This document shows, one piece after another, positions 1 through 7,973 of a stretch of 64,000 nt of DNA. The first letter of the stretch is position 1; each line of letters starts with the position of its first letter. Position numbers and translations under genes: made by a program. The stretch covers positions 124,001 through 188,000 of the forward strand of contig CANRBC010000001.1 of assembly GCA_947628755.1 (NCBI GenBank), written 5' to 3'. Origin of the DNA: an uncultured Clostridia bacterium. Its GTDB lineage: Bacteria > Bacillota > Clostridia > Lachnospirales > CAG-274. The notes under the pieces were generated by a model. It saw nothing but the letters and a program-made list of their open reading frames with translations. It was not told the DNA's origin and did not search any database.

Positions 1-48
1 TGTTATTCACCCCTTAATATGATATGGGATAAATTTCCCATACCCTTT

Positions 49-444
49 CTATCCCTGTAATACTTTAATCAACGCTTCTTGCAAGAGTTTTGAAAAGTTT
101 ATATTTTTATCCAATGCGGCGGCATTCAGTCAAGCAGGCAATGTAATTGTTCTACTGACAGAACGGTTGTTTATTCTTTCCCTTACGGGCGGCATAAATA
201 TTTCCACCAAAAAAGGGAGGGCGTTTTTACTGCGTTCTATATTCTCTATTGACGTGGGTTCGGGTATGGGCTCGCCGTCCTGTTCCATTCCCCATAAATG
301 CAAACCCAAAGCTTCTTTTGCGTTCTTAACAGCTTTTTCCGTGGTGTCTGCGCAGGTGAAGCAGCCGGGCAGATCGGGAAAGTAAACGGAAATTCCGTCA
401 TCGGCATATTCCAGTACACCTATATAGGAATAATTGTCCTTCAT
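49..444 (-). pseudogene. hicB: HicB-family antitoxin, interrupted by a stop codon
   Basis: HicB antitoxins neutralise the HicA mRNA interferase and repress their own operon. The N-terminal part reads as a HicB fold: YADDGISVYFPDLPGCFT near residues 13-30, then a TTEKAVKNAKEALGLHL helix. After residue 104 a TGA (TCA at 130-132 on the plus strand) stops the frame exactly where ITLPA-W-LN normally has tryptophan. The same frame then continues as LNAAALDKNINFSKLLQEAL to a TAG at 49-51, which completes the expected C-terminal DNA-binding helices. TGA is used as an ordinary stop by many other genes here, so this looks like a TGG to TGA nonsense mutation. No HicA is visible in the window; it could lie just upstream of base 1. 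Sure of family, less sure whether the truncated 104-residue form still works. Confidence 0.8.
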
Positions 445-503
445 AGTTATTTCCTCCCTGTGAAATAACAGACTGCAATATATACAGCCTGTTATCCTCG
501 GTG

Positions 504-686
504 CTATTCCTTTATTCTGTCTATTTCCGTCAGGTTCGTTCCTGAGGCTGTGAGTATGATTTTAAGCTCTAAATATCTTTCCTTCATAGCCGCATAGGCT
601 TCCGTGTTCTTTTCCACAAGCAACATATAGCGCTGTATTCTTGAAAACTCTTCTATATTTATTTTCAACATCTCGGTTTCTGTCAT
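504..686 (-). CDS. Small hypothetical protein
   Basis: A 60-residue, charged, probably alpha-helical protein of unknown function. The start is supported by an AGGAGG-type site a few bases upstream on the minus strand. It belongs to the leftward run of small accessory genes. No motif is recognised. Confidence 0.6.
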   Translation of the reverse strand: MTETEMLKINIEEFSRIQRYMLLVEKNTEAYAAMKERYLELKIILTASGTNLTEIDRIKE

Positions 687-791
687 AGTATAACCTCCTT
701 ATAGGCATATTTTCCGCTAGTTCCTTAATTTAATTTTAACATATAGAACGCGTAAATTCAAGGAAATTTATTTTCCGATAAAACATCAATT

Positions 792-1094
792 TTATTCTGC
801 GACTTCTTTTTCCAGTGTTTCAATAACGTTGTCTGGTGTTTTATAATATCCATTCTGTGCGGTTGAGCGGAGCATATTGTCTGCCGTAAGCAACAAATCA
901 TTTATTGTATAACAAATGATTTTTCCGTCCATTCTGACTTTCTGCGGCTTTAAAATATGCAGATAGCCAGCTCGATTGATATACCAGTAAATGGTATATT
1001 CCACGTTCTTATATACCTTATTCGGTATATAGGGGATATTTTCCGTTATTCTATGCATTGTTTTATAGGCTTCTCCCGTGTATTTTCCTAGCAT
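792..1094 (-). CDS. Hypothetical protein, 100 aa
   Basis: A small soluble protein with a tyrosine-rich centre (YTIYWYINRAGYLHIL) and a charged C-terminus ending in LEKEVAE. A clear AAGGAGG site precedes the ATG. It is in the same leftward accessory operon as its neighbours. I do not recognise the family; small accessory proteins of this style are common on clostridial conjugative elements. Confidence 0.6.
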   Translation of the reverse strand: MLGKYTGEAYKTMHRITENIPYIPNKVYKNVEYTIYWYINRAGYLHILKPQKVRMDGKIICYTINDLLLTADNMLRSTAQNGYYKTPDNVIETLEKEVAE

Positions 1095-1138
1095 ATAAAA
1101 ACCTCCTTATTTTCCATAAAATCTTAGTTTTATACTGT

Positions 1139-1327
1139 TTATATCCTGCTGCCGATATAAAGACCAGCAGCGAGACAAATAATTGTTATTGTTATAAAGG
1201 CGGCGATATTTTCCGCCGCCTTTCTGCGTTTCTGTATTGCCCTTATTTTTTCCAGACGAGCCAGAACGATGTTATAATAGTTCTGACTTCCGGGAATTAT
1301 TAAAGGCGGTAAAGTGTATTTTTCCAT
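1139..1327 (-). CDS. Small single-pass membrane protein
   Basis: A 62-residue protein with a charged N-terminal half (RLEKIRAIQKRRKAAENI) and one hydrophobic C-terminal segment (IAAFITITIICLAAGLYIG), suggesting a tail-anchored membrane protein. GGAGG lies upstream of the ATG. Function unknown. Confidence 0.5.
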   Translation of the reverse strand: MEKYTLPPLIIPGSQNYYNIVLARLEKIRAIQKRRKAAENIAAFITITIICLAAGLYIGSRI

Positions 1328-1338
1328 TGCGCCGCCTC

Positions 1339-1407
1339 CTATTTACCGAGTTTTATTTCCTCAATAATTGCATATATTAAATAAATTATTCCAAGTATAA
1401 ATTCCAT
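1339..1407 (-). CDS. Putative 22-residue membrane peptide
   Basis: A very short frame, MEFILGIIYLIYAIIEEIKL plus two residues, preceded by a strong GGAGGAAGG site and almost entirely hydrophobic. It sits between two genes of the same strand with ordinary operon spacing. It could be a real membrane microprotein or a leader peptide; small size keeps confidence low. Confidence 0.4.
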   Translation of the reverse strand: MEFILGIIYLIYAIIEEIKLGK

Positions 1408-1438
1408 TGTTTCCTTCCTCCTTTATAAAATCATTCTT

Positions 1439-1681
1439 TTATGCTGTCGGGTCCGCAACATAAAAACTTCTTATTGCCCTTCCCGTGTACTTCTTTTTTC
1501 CGTTCTCGTCAATATTTCCCTTTACAATAACAACATCCGCCGAGGCGGCGTCCCTTGCGGGTATTTTACGCAAGGGAATAACAAAACGCTTTGAAAGGGC
1601 AGATTTTAAGGTCTGCCCTGAGATAATTTCGTTTTGTGCCGGGCGGCGTTCCAGATTGTTACGTTCTATTATGTAATTCAT
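1439..1681 (-). CDS. Hypothetical protein, 80 aa
   Basis: The start at 1681 is chosen because GGAGG lies just upstream, while the longer frame to 1732 lacks a site. The protein is basic (NNLERRPAQNEI, SKRFVIPLRKIPARDA) and ends in a KKKYTGRAIRSFYVADPTA tail. Function unknown; it is one of the tightly packed leftward accessory genes. Confidence 0.55.
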   Translation of the reverse strand: MNYIIERNNLERRPAQNEIISGQTLKSALSKRFVIPLRKIPARDAASADVVIVKGNIDENGKKKYTGRAIRSFYVADPTA

Positions 1682-1691
1682 TGCGCGCCTC

Positions 1692-1967
1692 CTATGCACA
1701 ATATAAATCATCGCTAAGCTTATAAGGTTCAAATTCTCCTGTTTTGCTTTCTACAAGATAGCAATAACGAATGTTCCCCTCTTCCGCTTTATATATAAGC
1801 GTTGCTGAAATTCTGACTTGTTCATCATCTCTTAAAATTCCGCCGTCAAGTATTTCTATTTCCCGCGTATTAAATGCTGCGGAGAAATAATATTTTCCGA
1901 TTTCTGCAAGTGTACCATTAATTCTTGTTATGATTTCATCATCTGCTAGTTTAATCATGATTAACAT
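1692..1967 (-). CDS. Hypothetical protein, 91 aa
   Basis: The start at 1967 (MLIMIKLADDEIITRINGT) is preferred because AAAGGAGG lies about ten bases upstream; the upstream extension has no such signal. The acidic protein alternates beta-like and loop segments (EEGNIRYCYLVESKTGEFEPY). Unknown family, within the accessory gene run. Confidence 0.6.
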   Translation of the reverse strand: MLIMIKLADDEIITRINGTLAEIGKYYFSAAFNTREIEILDGGILRDDEQVRISATLIYKAEEGNIRYCYLVESKTGEFEPYKLSDDLYCA

Positions 1968-2022
1968 TTTCTCGTCCTCCTTTAATGTTTTTATGATTTG
2001 AGGGTATGCAGTGCATACCCTC

Positions 2023-2169
2023 TTAAAATTCCGTTCTGATGTATAATACCTCGCCCGTCTCGTCGTCCATAATATAGGCAACGTCGGGATCCGTTTTTAG
2101 CAATTCTAAAATTGCTGTTGTGTATGTAACGGCTCGACCGTTACGAAAATATGCCGTTATTGTTTTCAT
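2023..2169 (-). CDS. Small hypothetical protein, 48 aa
   Basis: Reads MKTITAYFRNGRAVTYTTA and continues through ILELLKTDPDVAYIMDDETG. It has a GGAGG site and its ATG overlaps the TGA of the preceding gene (ATGA), so the two are translationally coupled. It has the form of the small beta-rich proteins found on clostridial conjugative elements; no function known. Confidence 0.6.
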   Translation of the reverse strand: MKTITAYFRNGRAVTYTTAILELLKTDPDVAYIMDDETGEVLYIRTEF

Positions 2170-2333
2170 TTGCTCGCCTCCTTGAATTTTTCTGCAAGCC
2201 CTCTATAAAATTTGATCTTGACTTGTAATTCGTTATTATTTCCTGTAACTTCCTTTTTCTCATCATTGCTTATTGCCGCAAGTATGCAACAATAGACTTT
2301 TTGCGCCTCTAAGGGCGTTAAATCAATTTTCAT
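2166..2333 (-). CDS. Small hypothetical protein, 55 aa
   Basis: Starts MKIDLTPLEAQKVYCCILAA and ends KFKEASK. It is helical and charged, with AAAGGAGG before the start. Its stop overlaps the start of the next leftward gene. Function unknown. Confidence 0.6.
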   Translation of the reverse strand: MKIDLTPLEAQKVYCCILAAISNDEKKEVTGNNNELQVKIKFYRGLAEKFKEASK

Positions 2334-2419
2334 TTTTTTGTCCTCCTTTAAATTAACTGCTTTAATTGCTTATTAATACCCCGGAACGAGTCCGGGGCAT
2401 TGTATAAACAATTAAATTT

Positions 2420-2595
2420 CTAAATTTCCGCTATTCGCTGCATTATTTCATTTTCTGTTATTAAATATCTTTTATACCAAGATAACATCCTATCAATATT
2501 TAATAATTTCTCTTGCTTAATATCGGATGACATCAAATCATTACTTGTAATACAAGCCTTTTATAGTTTGCAAATTCCTTTACAAATCTTTTCAT
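2420..2595 (-). pseudogene. Small conserved mobile-element protein, frameshifted
   Basis: The N-terminal frame MKRFVKEFANYK stops early, but shifting one base at the short A run after the NYK codons continues with ACITSNDLMSSDIKQEK and then LLNIDRMLSWYKRYLITEN to a TAG at 2420-2422. The repaired 58-residue protein resembles small MKxFVxxFANYK-type proteins I associate with Firmicute conjugative elements. One missing A would explain the break. It is coupled (ATGA) to the gene upstream. Either a decayed gene or a homopolymer sequencing error. Confidence 0.55.
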
Positions 2596-2924
2596 TTTGT
2601 CACCTCCTTGCATAAGGCAGTGATAAGAGTATTCAAGCGATCCCGTCTCTCCTCGTATGTAAGGCGTTCTGCTCTAACCTCCTCTGCTGCTCTCTCGTAC
2701 CTATCTAACAAGTTATACGGTACTGTCTCACCTATAGGCGCATAGCCGGTTGAGATAACCGCGCCGCCTATATCATAATAATCACACGCCCAGCCATACA
2801 CACCGGCGGAGTATGCGAACGGCTCGCTATAAGCGAGCAAATTCTGAAGTTCGCAATACGGAACTTTTAAAACTGTGTTATTTGTCGCCTTAATTTCCTT
2901 TTTTGATACTCTGTACTTTTTCAT
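2592..2924 (-). CDS. Conserved accessory protein, 110 aa
   Basis: First gene of the leftward run, behind AGGAGG. The middle (AYSAGVYGWACDYYDIGGAVISTGY) resembles a family of small proteins that I associate with Firmicute conjugative elements, where YxAGxYGWxxD recurs; the C-terminus is a charged helix (RAAEEVRAERLTYEERRDRL). No biochemical function is known. Its presence is the main reason to suspect that the left end belongs to a conjugative element or plasmid. Confidence 0.6.
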   Translation of the reverse strand: MKKYRVSKKEIKATNNTVLKVPYCELQNLLAYSEPFAYSAGVYGWACDYYDIGGAVISTGYAPIGETVPYNLLDRYERAAEEVRAERLTYEERRDRLNTLITALCKEVTK

Positions 2925-3538
2925 TATGAAAGCCTCCTTTATATTTTAAAATTTATTTACGTTTACTCTGCATTTATCCGGGCTTGTAACCGTCGCCAAT
3001 AAAGGCGGCTGCATTAAACTTTTTTACAAACGTAACGCTTGTTTTTTAGGTCAAACAAGCACCACCGCCGACGGCGGAGGGAAAATATAAACTGTAAACG
3101 CCTTTAGCCTCGTTTACTAGCTGTTACAGGTTGGACGCTACCCAACATCTACATACTGTAACTTACGATACCGTTTTTATACCCCGCTGCGACGGTATCA
3201 GCCGCGGGACCGAGCAAGCTCGGCGTATTAATATGTAGTTGTCAAAGTACGCGTCAGATTTACTACAGTTACTAGCCGCCAAACTGCTTGTTTGCTGCTC
3301 TTTAGCTTATATTTATTATATCAAAATATGTACCGGTATACAATGGGCAGAGTCACTAAAATATATACCGGTATATTGTGCAAATTATATACCGGTATAT
3401 ATTAAAAGTCTTTTTATTGTGAGAATATAACAATGGTATACCGGTATATAAGCATAATAATATACATATTTACTAATACCAGATTTACAAATAGAAATTT
3501 TGAATAAATAAAAAAATGCCCGCAACAAAACAGAGAAC
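2925..3538. other. Intergenic region with short inverted repeats
   Basis: No convincing gene. It separates the leftward accessory run from the rightward ribbon-helix-helix gene, so promoters for both directions must lie here. GC-rich short inverted repeats occur around 3070-3080 (CGCCGACGGCGG) and 3185-3210, followed by the AT-rich palindrome cluster described separately. Confidence 0.5.
3327..3450. repeat. Four TATACCGGTATA-type palindromes
   Basis: ACCGGT cores flanked by symmetric TAT arms occur at 3332-3337, 3367-3372, 3391-3396 and 3440-3445. Centre spacings are about 35, 24 and 49 bases. They lie upstream of a ribbon-helix-helix gene, the usual arrangement for an autoregulatory operator or a partition centromere. 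Binding by that protein is inference. Confidence 0.7.
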
Positions 3539-3568
3539 TTGACAAAATAAAAATAAATATGCTATGAT
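3539..3568 (+). promoter_or_regulatory. Sigma-A promoter of the RHH gene
   Basis: TTGACA at 3539-3544 and TATGAT at 3563-3568, 18-base spacer, with an extended TG at 3560-3561. It lies directly upstream of the gene at 3602 and just downstream of the palindrome cluster. Confidence 0.7.
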
Positions 3569-3601
3569 AATTTAGTAAATAAAAAAAAAGAGGTGTTAAA
3601 A

Positions 3602-3832
3602 TTGGCAATGACGCAAAACGAAAGAACGCGCAAATATACAGCAAAATTTACAAGGCTAGATCTAAGACTTAAAAAAGAACAGGCGGAGCAATACAAAGAG
3701 CATATTATAAATAAAGGCTATAACTCATTTAACGAATTTATTAATACAATAATTGCGGCTGATATAAAACAAGGCGGCATAATACCCAACAAAAAGGATA
3801 TAGCCCAGATAATACAGGACGCCGAGCAATAA
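3602..3832 (+). CDS. Ribbon-helix-helix-like DNA-binding protein
   Basis: A 76-residue basic protein. A beta strand (KFTRLDLRLKKEQ) is followed by two helices (AEQYKEHIINKGY, SFNEFINTIIAADI), the MetJ/Arc topology. Such proteins repress their own operon or act in plasmid partition and mobilisation. TTG at 3602 is preferred because GAGGTG ends six bases upstream; an ATG at 3608 is the alternative. Four palindromes and a strong promoter sit immediately upstream, which fits an autoregulated partition or copy-control factor. No ParA-like ATPase is next to it. Confidence 0.6.
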   Translation: MAMTQNERTRKYTAKFTRLDLRLKKEQAEQYKEHIINKGYNSFNEFINTIIAADIKQGGIIPNKKDIAQIIQDAEQ

Positions 3833-4541
3833 TATATTTGTTGCTTGCTCGCCTAAACCGTCGGACCGTAACGACGGCAACGGGCTACTGCCTGAACCGT
3901 CGGAGGCGGCAAGCCTTAACCCGTCGGAAATGCCTACACATTCAGACCGTCAGACCGTCAGCGGATCGGCTCAGTTAATACGGGAGAGCCGCAGAGGGTA
4001 AAAGCTCAGCAGGCAGCCGCCCCGCCTATATTGATAAGCTCGGCCAAGAGCCGACAGCCCAGCGCCGCCCAGAATAGGCGGAGCAAAACCGCAAAGCCCA
4101 AAGCAGACAAGGCAGCCGGCAAAGACAACAGACCAGCAGAGCAAAAAGCAGCCGTCAAGCTCGCAACGGGTAAGCTCGGCACATAAGCAGCGCACAATAT
4201 AAGCGGCGGCAACGCCGCCCCGAGCAGAACGACTAAAACGGGAAGGCATAAAGGCTCGGACGGTATAAAAAATGATGAAAAATATAAGCTCTGAACGGGG
4301 CAAAAAAGTGCATTCGGGAAATGTAGGAAATAAGCGGGATAGAGAGGAAAAAAGGCGCAAAAAACTATACTTCGGTAAAAAGGTTTTACACCGAAGCCCT
4401 AAAAAGTACCACAACGGCAGCCCTTGACCGCCTCAAAATCCGACGGCACAACAGCAGCCAAGACGCCTTTATAATCTGCCGCATAATTTATATATAAATA
4501 TTGCTATAAAATGGATATTTCAAGCCGTCAAAAACAGTAAA
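3833..4541. other. GC-rich gene-free stretch with CCGTCGGA-like repeats
   Basis: The composition shifts to higher GC than the surroundings. Short ACCGTCGGA-like words recur around 3857, 3894, 3918 and 3945. Open frames exist, but they lack ribosome sites and coherent protein sequence. It could be decayed coding DNA or part of an origin; nothing is firmly supported. Confidence 0.4.
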
Positions 4542-4578
4542 AAAACGGTTGAAAAAATAACAGTGTTTCAACCGTTTT
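4542..4578. terminator. Strong bidirectional terminator hairpin
   Basis: A 13-bp perfect stem, 4542-4554 against 4566-4578 (AAAACGGTTGAAA and its complement), with A and T runs on both sides, so it can terminate in either direction. Confidence 0.8.
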
Positions 4579-5188
4579 TCGGTTTATGCCTCCGCCGCCT
4601 ATATCACAACCGGGGGAACGTTTACATTTCAGCGGCTCCCAGCTCCCAGACGGCAGGCAGCTATCTACATCACTTCCACACCACACCCCAAAACTCCCCT
4701 TTTTATTCGGAGCTTCTTTCGGTACAATCCTCATTCTAAGCCGTTTTTCTCATTAATCACCCACGGAACACAAAATTTTCGCATATTTTAAACCCCTCAT
4801 AAACCCTTTATTTAAGCGACTTTTCTCCGAACAACAAAAATTCGTCTCAAAACACTCTCTCCCGAACGCAAAAATCTCGTCAAAATATTCGTTTTTTACC
4901 GTCCGAAAACCACGTAGAAATACATACCCTTTCCTTTACCCTTTCAAAGCTCACGATTTCTCTTTTCACCGAACGCACATTTTTCAGACGAATTTTTCAC
5001 TCCCAGAGAGAAAATTTTTACATAAAAAAGTGACCTCATCTCTTACAAAATCATCATAAGGGAATGTGGGTCACTTATTTTAATACCAACATAGGAATAA
5101 ATCATATATAAGTCATACTCTTCTCATATCAAAAATTATTTCTCTGAGAGATATTTCTATTACATTTTCAACTATTGGTATTTTTAAG
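4579..5188. other. AT-rich gene-free stretch with one hairpin
   Basis: No supported gene. It is pyrimidine-biased on the plus strand. AAGTGACC at 5028-5035 pairs with GGTCACTT at 5069-5076 and is followed by ATTTTAA, a possible weak terminator or operator. It precedes the conserved leader at 5189. Confidence 0.4.
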
Positions 5189-5229
5189 AAAAATATTTTC
5201 AAAACAGAGAATAGATATATAGCCCTTGA
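5189..5229 (+). promoter_or_regulatory. Conserved leader element, copy 1
   Basis: About 40 bases, AAAAATATTTTC then a CAGA-AATA-ATATATAGCCCTT core, closely matching a second copy at 8037-8078. Each copy lies 30-40 bases upstream of the first gene of an operon (5258 and 8109). Probably a shared promoter or operator. Confidence 0.5.
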
Positions 5230-5257
5230 AATATCAAAACAAAGGAGAGTACCAACA

Positions 5258-5479
5258 ATGGAAAATTCATCAGATGAGAATATGTCCTATGAACATGACA
5301 TAAAAGATTTTACAAATATAAAAAATATTTTTAATGCAAAGATGAAACATAGCCCTCAACTGTCATTCATGGAAGAAGTTACATATCTTACACTTAATGA
5401 GTTGATAGATATGGTACTTTATCTTTCAGAGCGTGTAAAAATATTAGAACAGGAGAAGGAACATTTCTATGGACAATAA
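5258..5479 (+). CDS. Small hypothetical protein with coiled-coil tail
   Basis: A 73-residue acidic protein whose C-terminal half (LNELIDMVLYLSERVKILEQ) is predicted coiled coil. AAAGGAG precedes the ATG. It overlaps the next gene by eleven bases and opens a three-gene unit ending in the ORF6N regulator. Function unknown. Confidence 0.6.
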   Translation: MENSSDENMSYEHDIKDFTNIKNIFNAKMKHSPQLSFMEEVTYLTLNELIDMVLYLSERVKILEQEKEHFYGQ

Positions 5480-5756
5480 TAACCACACAGAGGAATTTAA
5501 ACTCAATGAAAGACTTTCTGTTGTCTATACACAGGATAACAGAGTAAATAACACTATTGATAAAATCTTACAATGGATCACACAAGCTGAAAATGACATC
5601 ACAGATGAGCAATACCCTGATAGGTTGTATATTCACAACTTACTGATTATGGTCAAAGAACTATGCAATACCATACTCATTCAGGAAGAGAGATTTCAAC
5701 GCTTTGGAATGACCACAAGTCCACCCATACACAAAAACATTTCAGGAAAGGAGTAA
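5469..5756 (+). CDS. Hypothetical protein, 95 aa
   Basis: Overlaps the previous gene, with GGAGAAGG before its ATG. Helical protein (VNNTIDKILQWITQAEN, LLIMVKELCNTILIQEERF) with no recognised motif. Spacing to the ORF6N gene is four bases, so the three are co-translated. Confidence 0.6.
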   Translation: MDNNNHTEEFKLNERLSVVYTQDNRVNNTIDKILQWITQAENDITDEQYPDRLYIHNLLIMVKELCNTILIQEERFQRFGMTTSPPIHKNISGKE

Positions 5757-5760
5757 ATAT

Positions 5761-6573
5761 ATGCCTGACATTATAATCAATGATACCACTATCACAGTCA
5801 AGGAATACGATAACATAAGGGTACTGACATTCAAAGACATAGAAAAGCTTCACACATTATCACACGGTACAGTTTACAGAACGTTCAAAAAATATCAGAA
5901 GTATTTCACACCAAATGAGGATTATTACTTCCTGAAAACGAGTGACCTTACAGATACCAACAATCATATTGGTCTCAAAGATACGATTACCAACAGAGGA
6001 ACATACCTCTTAACACTGTCGGGATATTCACTCATTGCAAAGTCCATAACAGATGAAATATCATACCCTATAACAAAAGAGATAATATCCAAATATTTCA
6101 ATAAAGCTAAATCAGATACCAAAATAAAAAATGATGATAAATATATCTCCGTGAAGGACTTTGCCAAGCAAATGGGATATTCCACAGACTGGGTATACAG
6201 ACTCATAAAAAGAGATGAATTCAAAGACTTTATCAAAATCATAGATGGTAAGACTATGCTTCACATATGTGGTCTTGGCATACATAGACATAATCGCAGA
6301 CATAGGAAGCCTTATGCCAAGCCACGCTTTATAGACTATATTCCTGCAAGCCAAGTCCACATAGCCAATGAGAATATTGGTACTCTGTTATCTGAAATCA
6401 CTTCCTCATTGGCAGATATAACTAACAGGTTAGACAGATTTGAGAAAGAATTTGATAATAACCACAGAGATGATATGTTCACTAACTCACAATTCGAAAT
6501 CCCTGACCCTATAGATGAGCTTCAACCTAACCGCTCTTGGATTTCAAAATTGTTCTCAAAACGTATAAATTAA
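5761..6573 (+). CDS. ORF6N-type phage regulatory/antirepressor-like protein
   Basis: The N-terminus (VLTFKDIEKLHTLSHGTVYR, then FKKYQKYFTPNEDYYFL) matches the ORF6N domain found in phage antirepressors and regulators. Residues about 125-170 (YISVKDFAKQMGYSTDWVYR) form a second helix-turn-helix of the excisionase/MerR type. The C-terminus is acidic with a coiled-coil stretch. Such proteins act in phage lysogeny control or on plasmids. AAAGGAG precedes the ATG. It sits between the conserved leader and the replication-like gene, consistent with control of replication or immunity. Domain call fairly secure, biological role inferred. Confidence 0.65.
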   Translation: MPDIIINDTTITVKEYDNIRVLTFKDIEKLHTLSHGTVYRTFKKYQKYFTPNEDYYFLKTSDLTDTNNHIGLKDTITNRGTYLLTLSGYSLIAKSITDEISYPITKEIISKYFNKAKSDTKIKNDDKYISVKDFAKQMGYSTDWVYRLIKRDEFKDFIKIIDGKTMLHICGLGIHRHNRRHRKPYAKPRFIDYIPASQVHIANENIGTLLSEITSSLADITNRLDRFEKEFDNNHRDDMFTNSQFEIPDPIDELQPNRSWISKLFSKRIN

Positions 6574-6627
6574 TAATCATCATATATAGTATTATCAAAT
6601 TCATTCTTTTTGAAGTAAAATCTCTCT

Positions 6628-6655
6628 AAATATCTTACATAAATGTAAGATATTT
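6628..6655. terminator. 13-bp inverted repeat after the ORF6N gene
   Basis: AAATATCTTACAT at 6628-6640 and its exact complement at 6643-6655 are separated by two bases. The very short loop favours a protein-binding palindrome, but the position after a gene also fits termination. Confidence 0.5.
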
Positions 6656-6717
6656 AGAATCGTTAAATATTATTATATAGTTATATTATTAATAGAGTAT
6701 AGCTCACGACACATTTT

Positions 6718-6781
6718 TGTAGGTGAACTGAACCACGAAATGACAAATAATTGCAAAATTATGTAGGTCAACTGAACCACG
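6718..6781 (+). repeat. Two iteron-like direct repeats
   Basis: TGTAGGT-S-AACTGAACCACG occurs at 6718-6737 and 6762-6781 with one mismatch, start to start 44 bases (about four helical turns). They lie directly upstream of the replication-initiator-like gene, as expected for Rep-binding iterons or an operator. Confidence 0.65.
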
Positions 6782-6820
6782 GGCAAACTAAAAATATTTT
6801 TCGGGAGGTGGTGTATCGGT

Positions 6821-7573
6821 ATGGCAAAGGAATGGGTGTCTCGTATACCCAATCAGTATATCCAATGCGATATAAATAAAAAATATTCACTAAACCGTCA
6901 ATTCTATATGGTATATCTGCTCATAAGCCGCCATAGAAGTTATGAGGACAAAAGCTATATCACTATCGGACAGATATTCCGCATATACGGATATAAGACA
7001 AGCCCTCATAAGCCTAAAGCGTACTATGAGATAATATCCGTATTGGAGTATATGATTGAACATAAGATGATTGCAATCAGACAGGACTTAAAGAAAATAT
7101 CTTATGATGCCTGTATAGAGATAAATATCCTTCCTGCCTTTGGTTGCCGTGAGAATTATACTATCATATCCGCTTCACAGCTAGATACTATCATCTCCTG
7201 TGATACAAACAAGGACAATCTGCTGTTGGCGTTCCTTTATATACGGTCATACATAATCCATCGACCAAAGCATAGTGACGGAACGGAAATATTCACTGAA
7301 CCATATATGCACCCTGAAGCCTTTTATCGAAATATGAATACTATGGCAGAGGATATTGGTATGTCTAAAAATACCATAATACAATGCCTTGAATATCTGA
7401 CCACTTCAACGGGTGGCAGACAAGCCCTGTTATGCAAAAAAGAATTTGAAAGTGTGAAAGAGGATAAGGCTCCGCCGCTTAACATTCCTAATATATATGT
7501 ACTTAACAAAAAGGGTTGGGAGCAGGAAGCGGATTGGGCGTATAACAAAATAATTAAGAATACTAAAAGATAA
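6821..7573 (+). CDS. Replication-initiator-like winged-helix protein
   Basis: A 250-residue basic protein. The N-terminal part (SLNRQFYMVYLLISRHRSYE, ITIGQIFRIYGYK) reads as a winged helix like that of phage replisome organisers and plasmid Rep proteins. A second helix-turn-helix is at about residues 180-200 (TMAEDIGMSKNTIIQCLEYL). GGGAGGTGG precedes the ATG and two iteron-like repeats lie in the 100 bases upstream. Likely binds them to start or control replication. It lacks an ATPase domain. An alternative is a DnaD-like loader or plain transcription regulator. Confidence 0.55.
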   Translation: MAKEWVSRIPNQYIQCDINKKYSLNRQFYMVYLLISRHRSYEDKSYITIGQIFRIYGYKTSPHKPKAYYEIISVLEYMIEHKMIAIRQDLKKISYDACIEINILPAFGCRENYTIISASQLDTIISCDTNKDNLLLAFLYIRSYIIHRPKHSDGTEIFTEPYMHPEAFYRNMNTMAEDIGMSKNTIIQCLEYLTTSTGGRQALLCKKEFESVKEDKAPPLNIPNIYVLNKKGWEQEADWAYNKIIKNTKR

Positions 7574-7659
7574 GTTTATGAGAATTTATAAGAAAGTTCG
7601 CGAAAAATATTCGCATAAAAATATTTTTCAGATAAGGAATATATAAGTGTAAAAACAAG

Positions 7660-7675
7660 GCTGTCAAAAGACAGC
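7660..7675 (-). terminator. Terminator of the small leftward membrane gene
   Basis: GCTGTC-AAAA-GACAGC. Read on the minus strand it is followed by CTTGTTTTT, so it ends transcription of the gene at 7686-7892. Confidence 0.65.
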
Positions 7676-7685
7676 TCTGTTAAAA

Positions 7686-7892
7686 TTACTGACTAAGCTT
7701 AATGCCTGTATGGGCATCATTCTTGTCAATATTAATATTTGCCTTGCGGTAATGCAGAACTAAATCACATATACGACTGACAATGGCATATGCGATTCTG
7801 CCCATTTCTATGTAGAAACAGGCAACTATTAACAGTCCTGCAATCTGCAAGACAGTGTTGCACTCAACGCCAACACTAAAAATGTCTGCCAT
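7686..7892 (-). CDS. Small single-pass membrane protein, possible type I toxin
   Basis: The start at 7892 is chosen because AAGGGAGGG ends a few bases upstream; the longer frame to 7982 lacks a site. The 68-residue product begins MADIFSVGVECNTVLQIAGL, has one hydrophobic segment (LQIAGLLIVACFYIEMGRIAYAIV) and a charged tail. It stands alone on the minus strand with its own terminator and an 11-bp inverted repeat at its 5' end. Size, topology and isolation resemble type I toxins or small lysogenic-conversion membrane proteins; no antisense RNA is proven. Confidence 0.5.
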   Translation of the reverse strand: MADIFSVGVECNTVLQIAGLLIVACFYIEMGRIAYAIVSRICDLVLHYRKANINIDKNDAHTGIKLSQ

Positions 7893-7973
7893 AGCAGCCC
7901 TCCCTTCAAAAAGATTTTCCCGTAGGGGTTTAATAAGGGTTTCAAATTTGGCTGTTTCTATGGCAATACTATT

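Noticed and set aside
49-444. TGA read as tryptophan (alternative genetic code)
   Set aside because: Many genes here, including the holin and connector genes, end cleanly at TGA with overlapping starts, so TGA is a normal stop.
3971-4414. Long leftward open frame of 147 codons
   Set aside because: Low-complexity Leu/Arg/Ser/Cys sequence without a ribosome site, in a GC-rich stretch that keeps several frames open by chance.
4528-4734. Leftward open frame of 68 codons
   Set aside because: It runs through the strong terminator hairpin at 4542-4578 and has no recognisable protein pattern.
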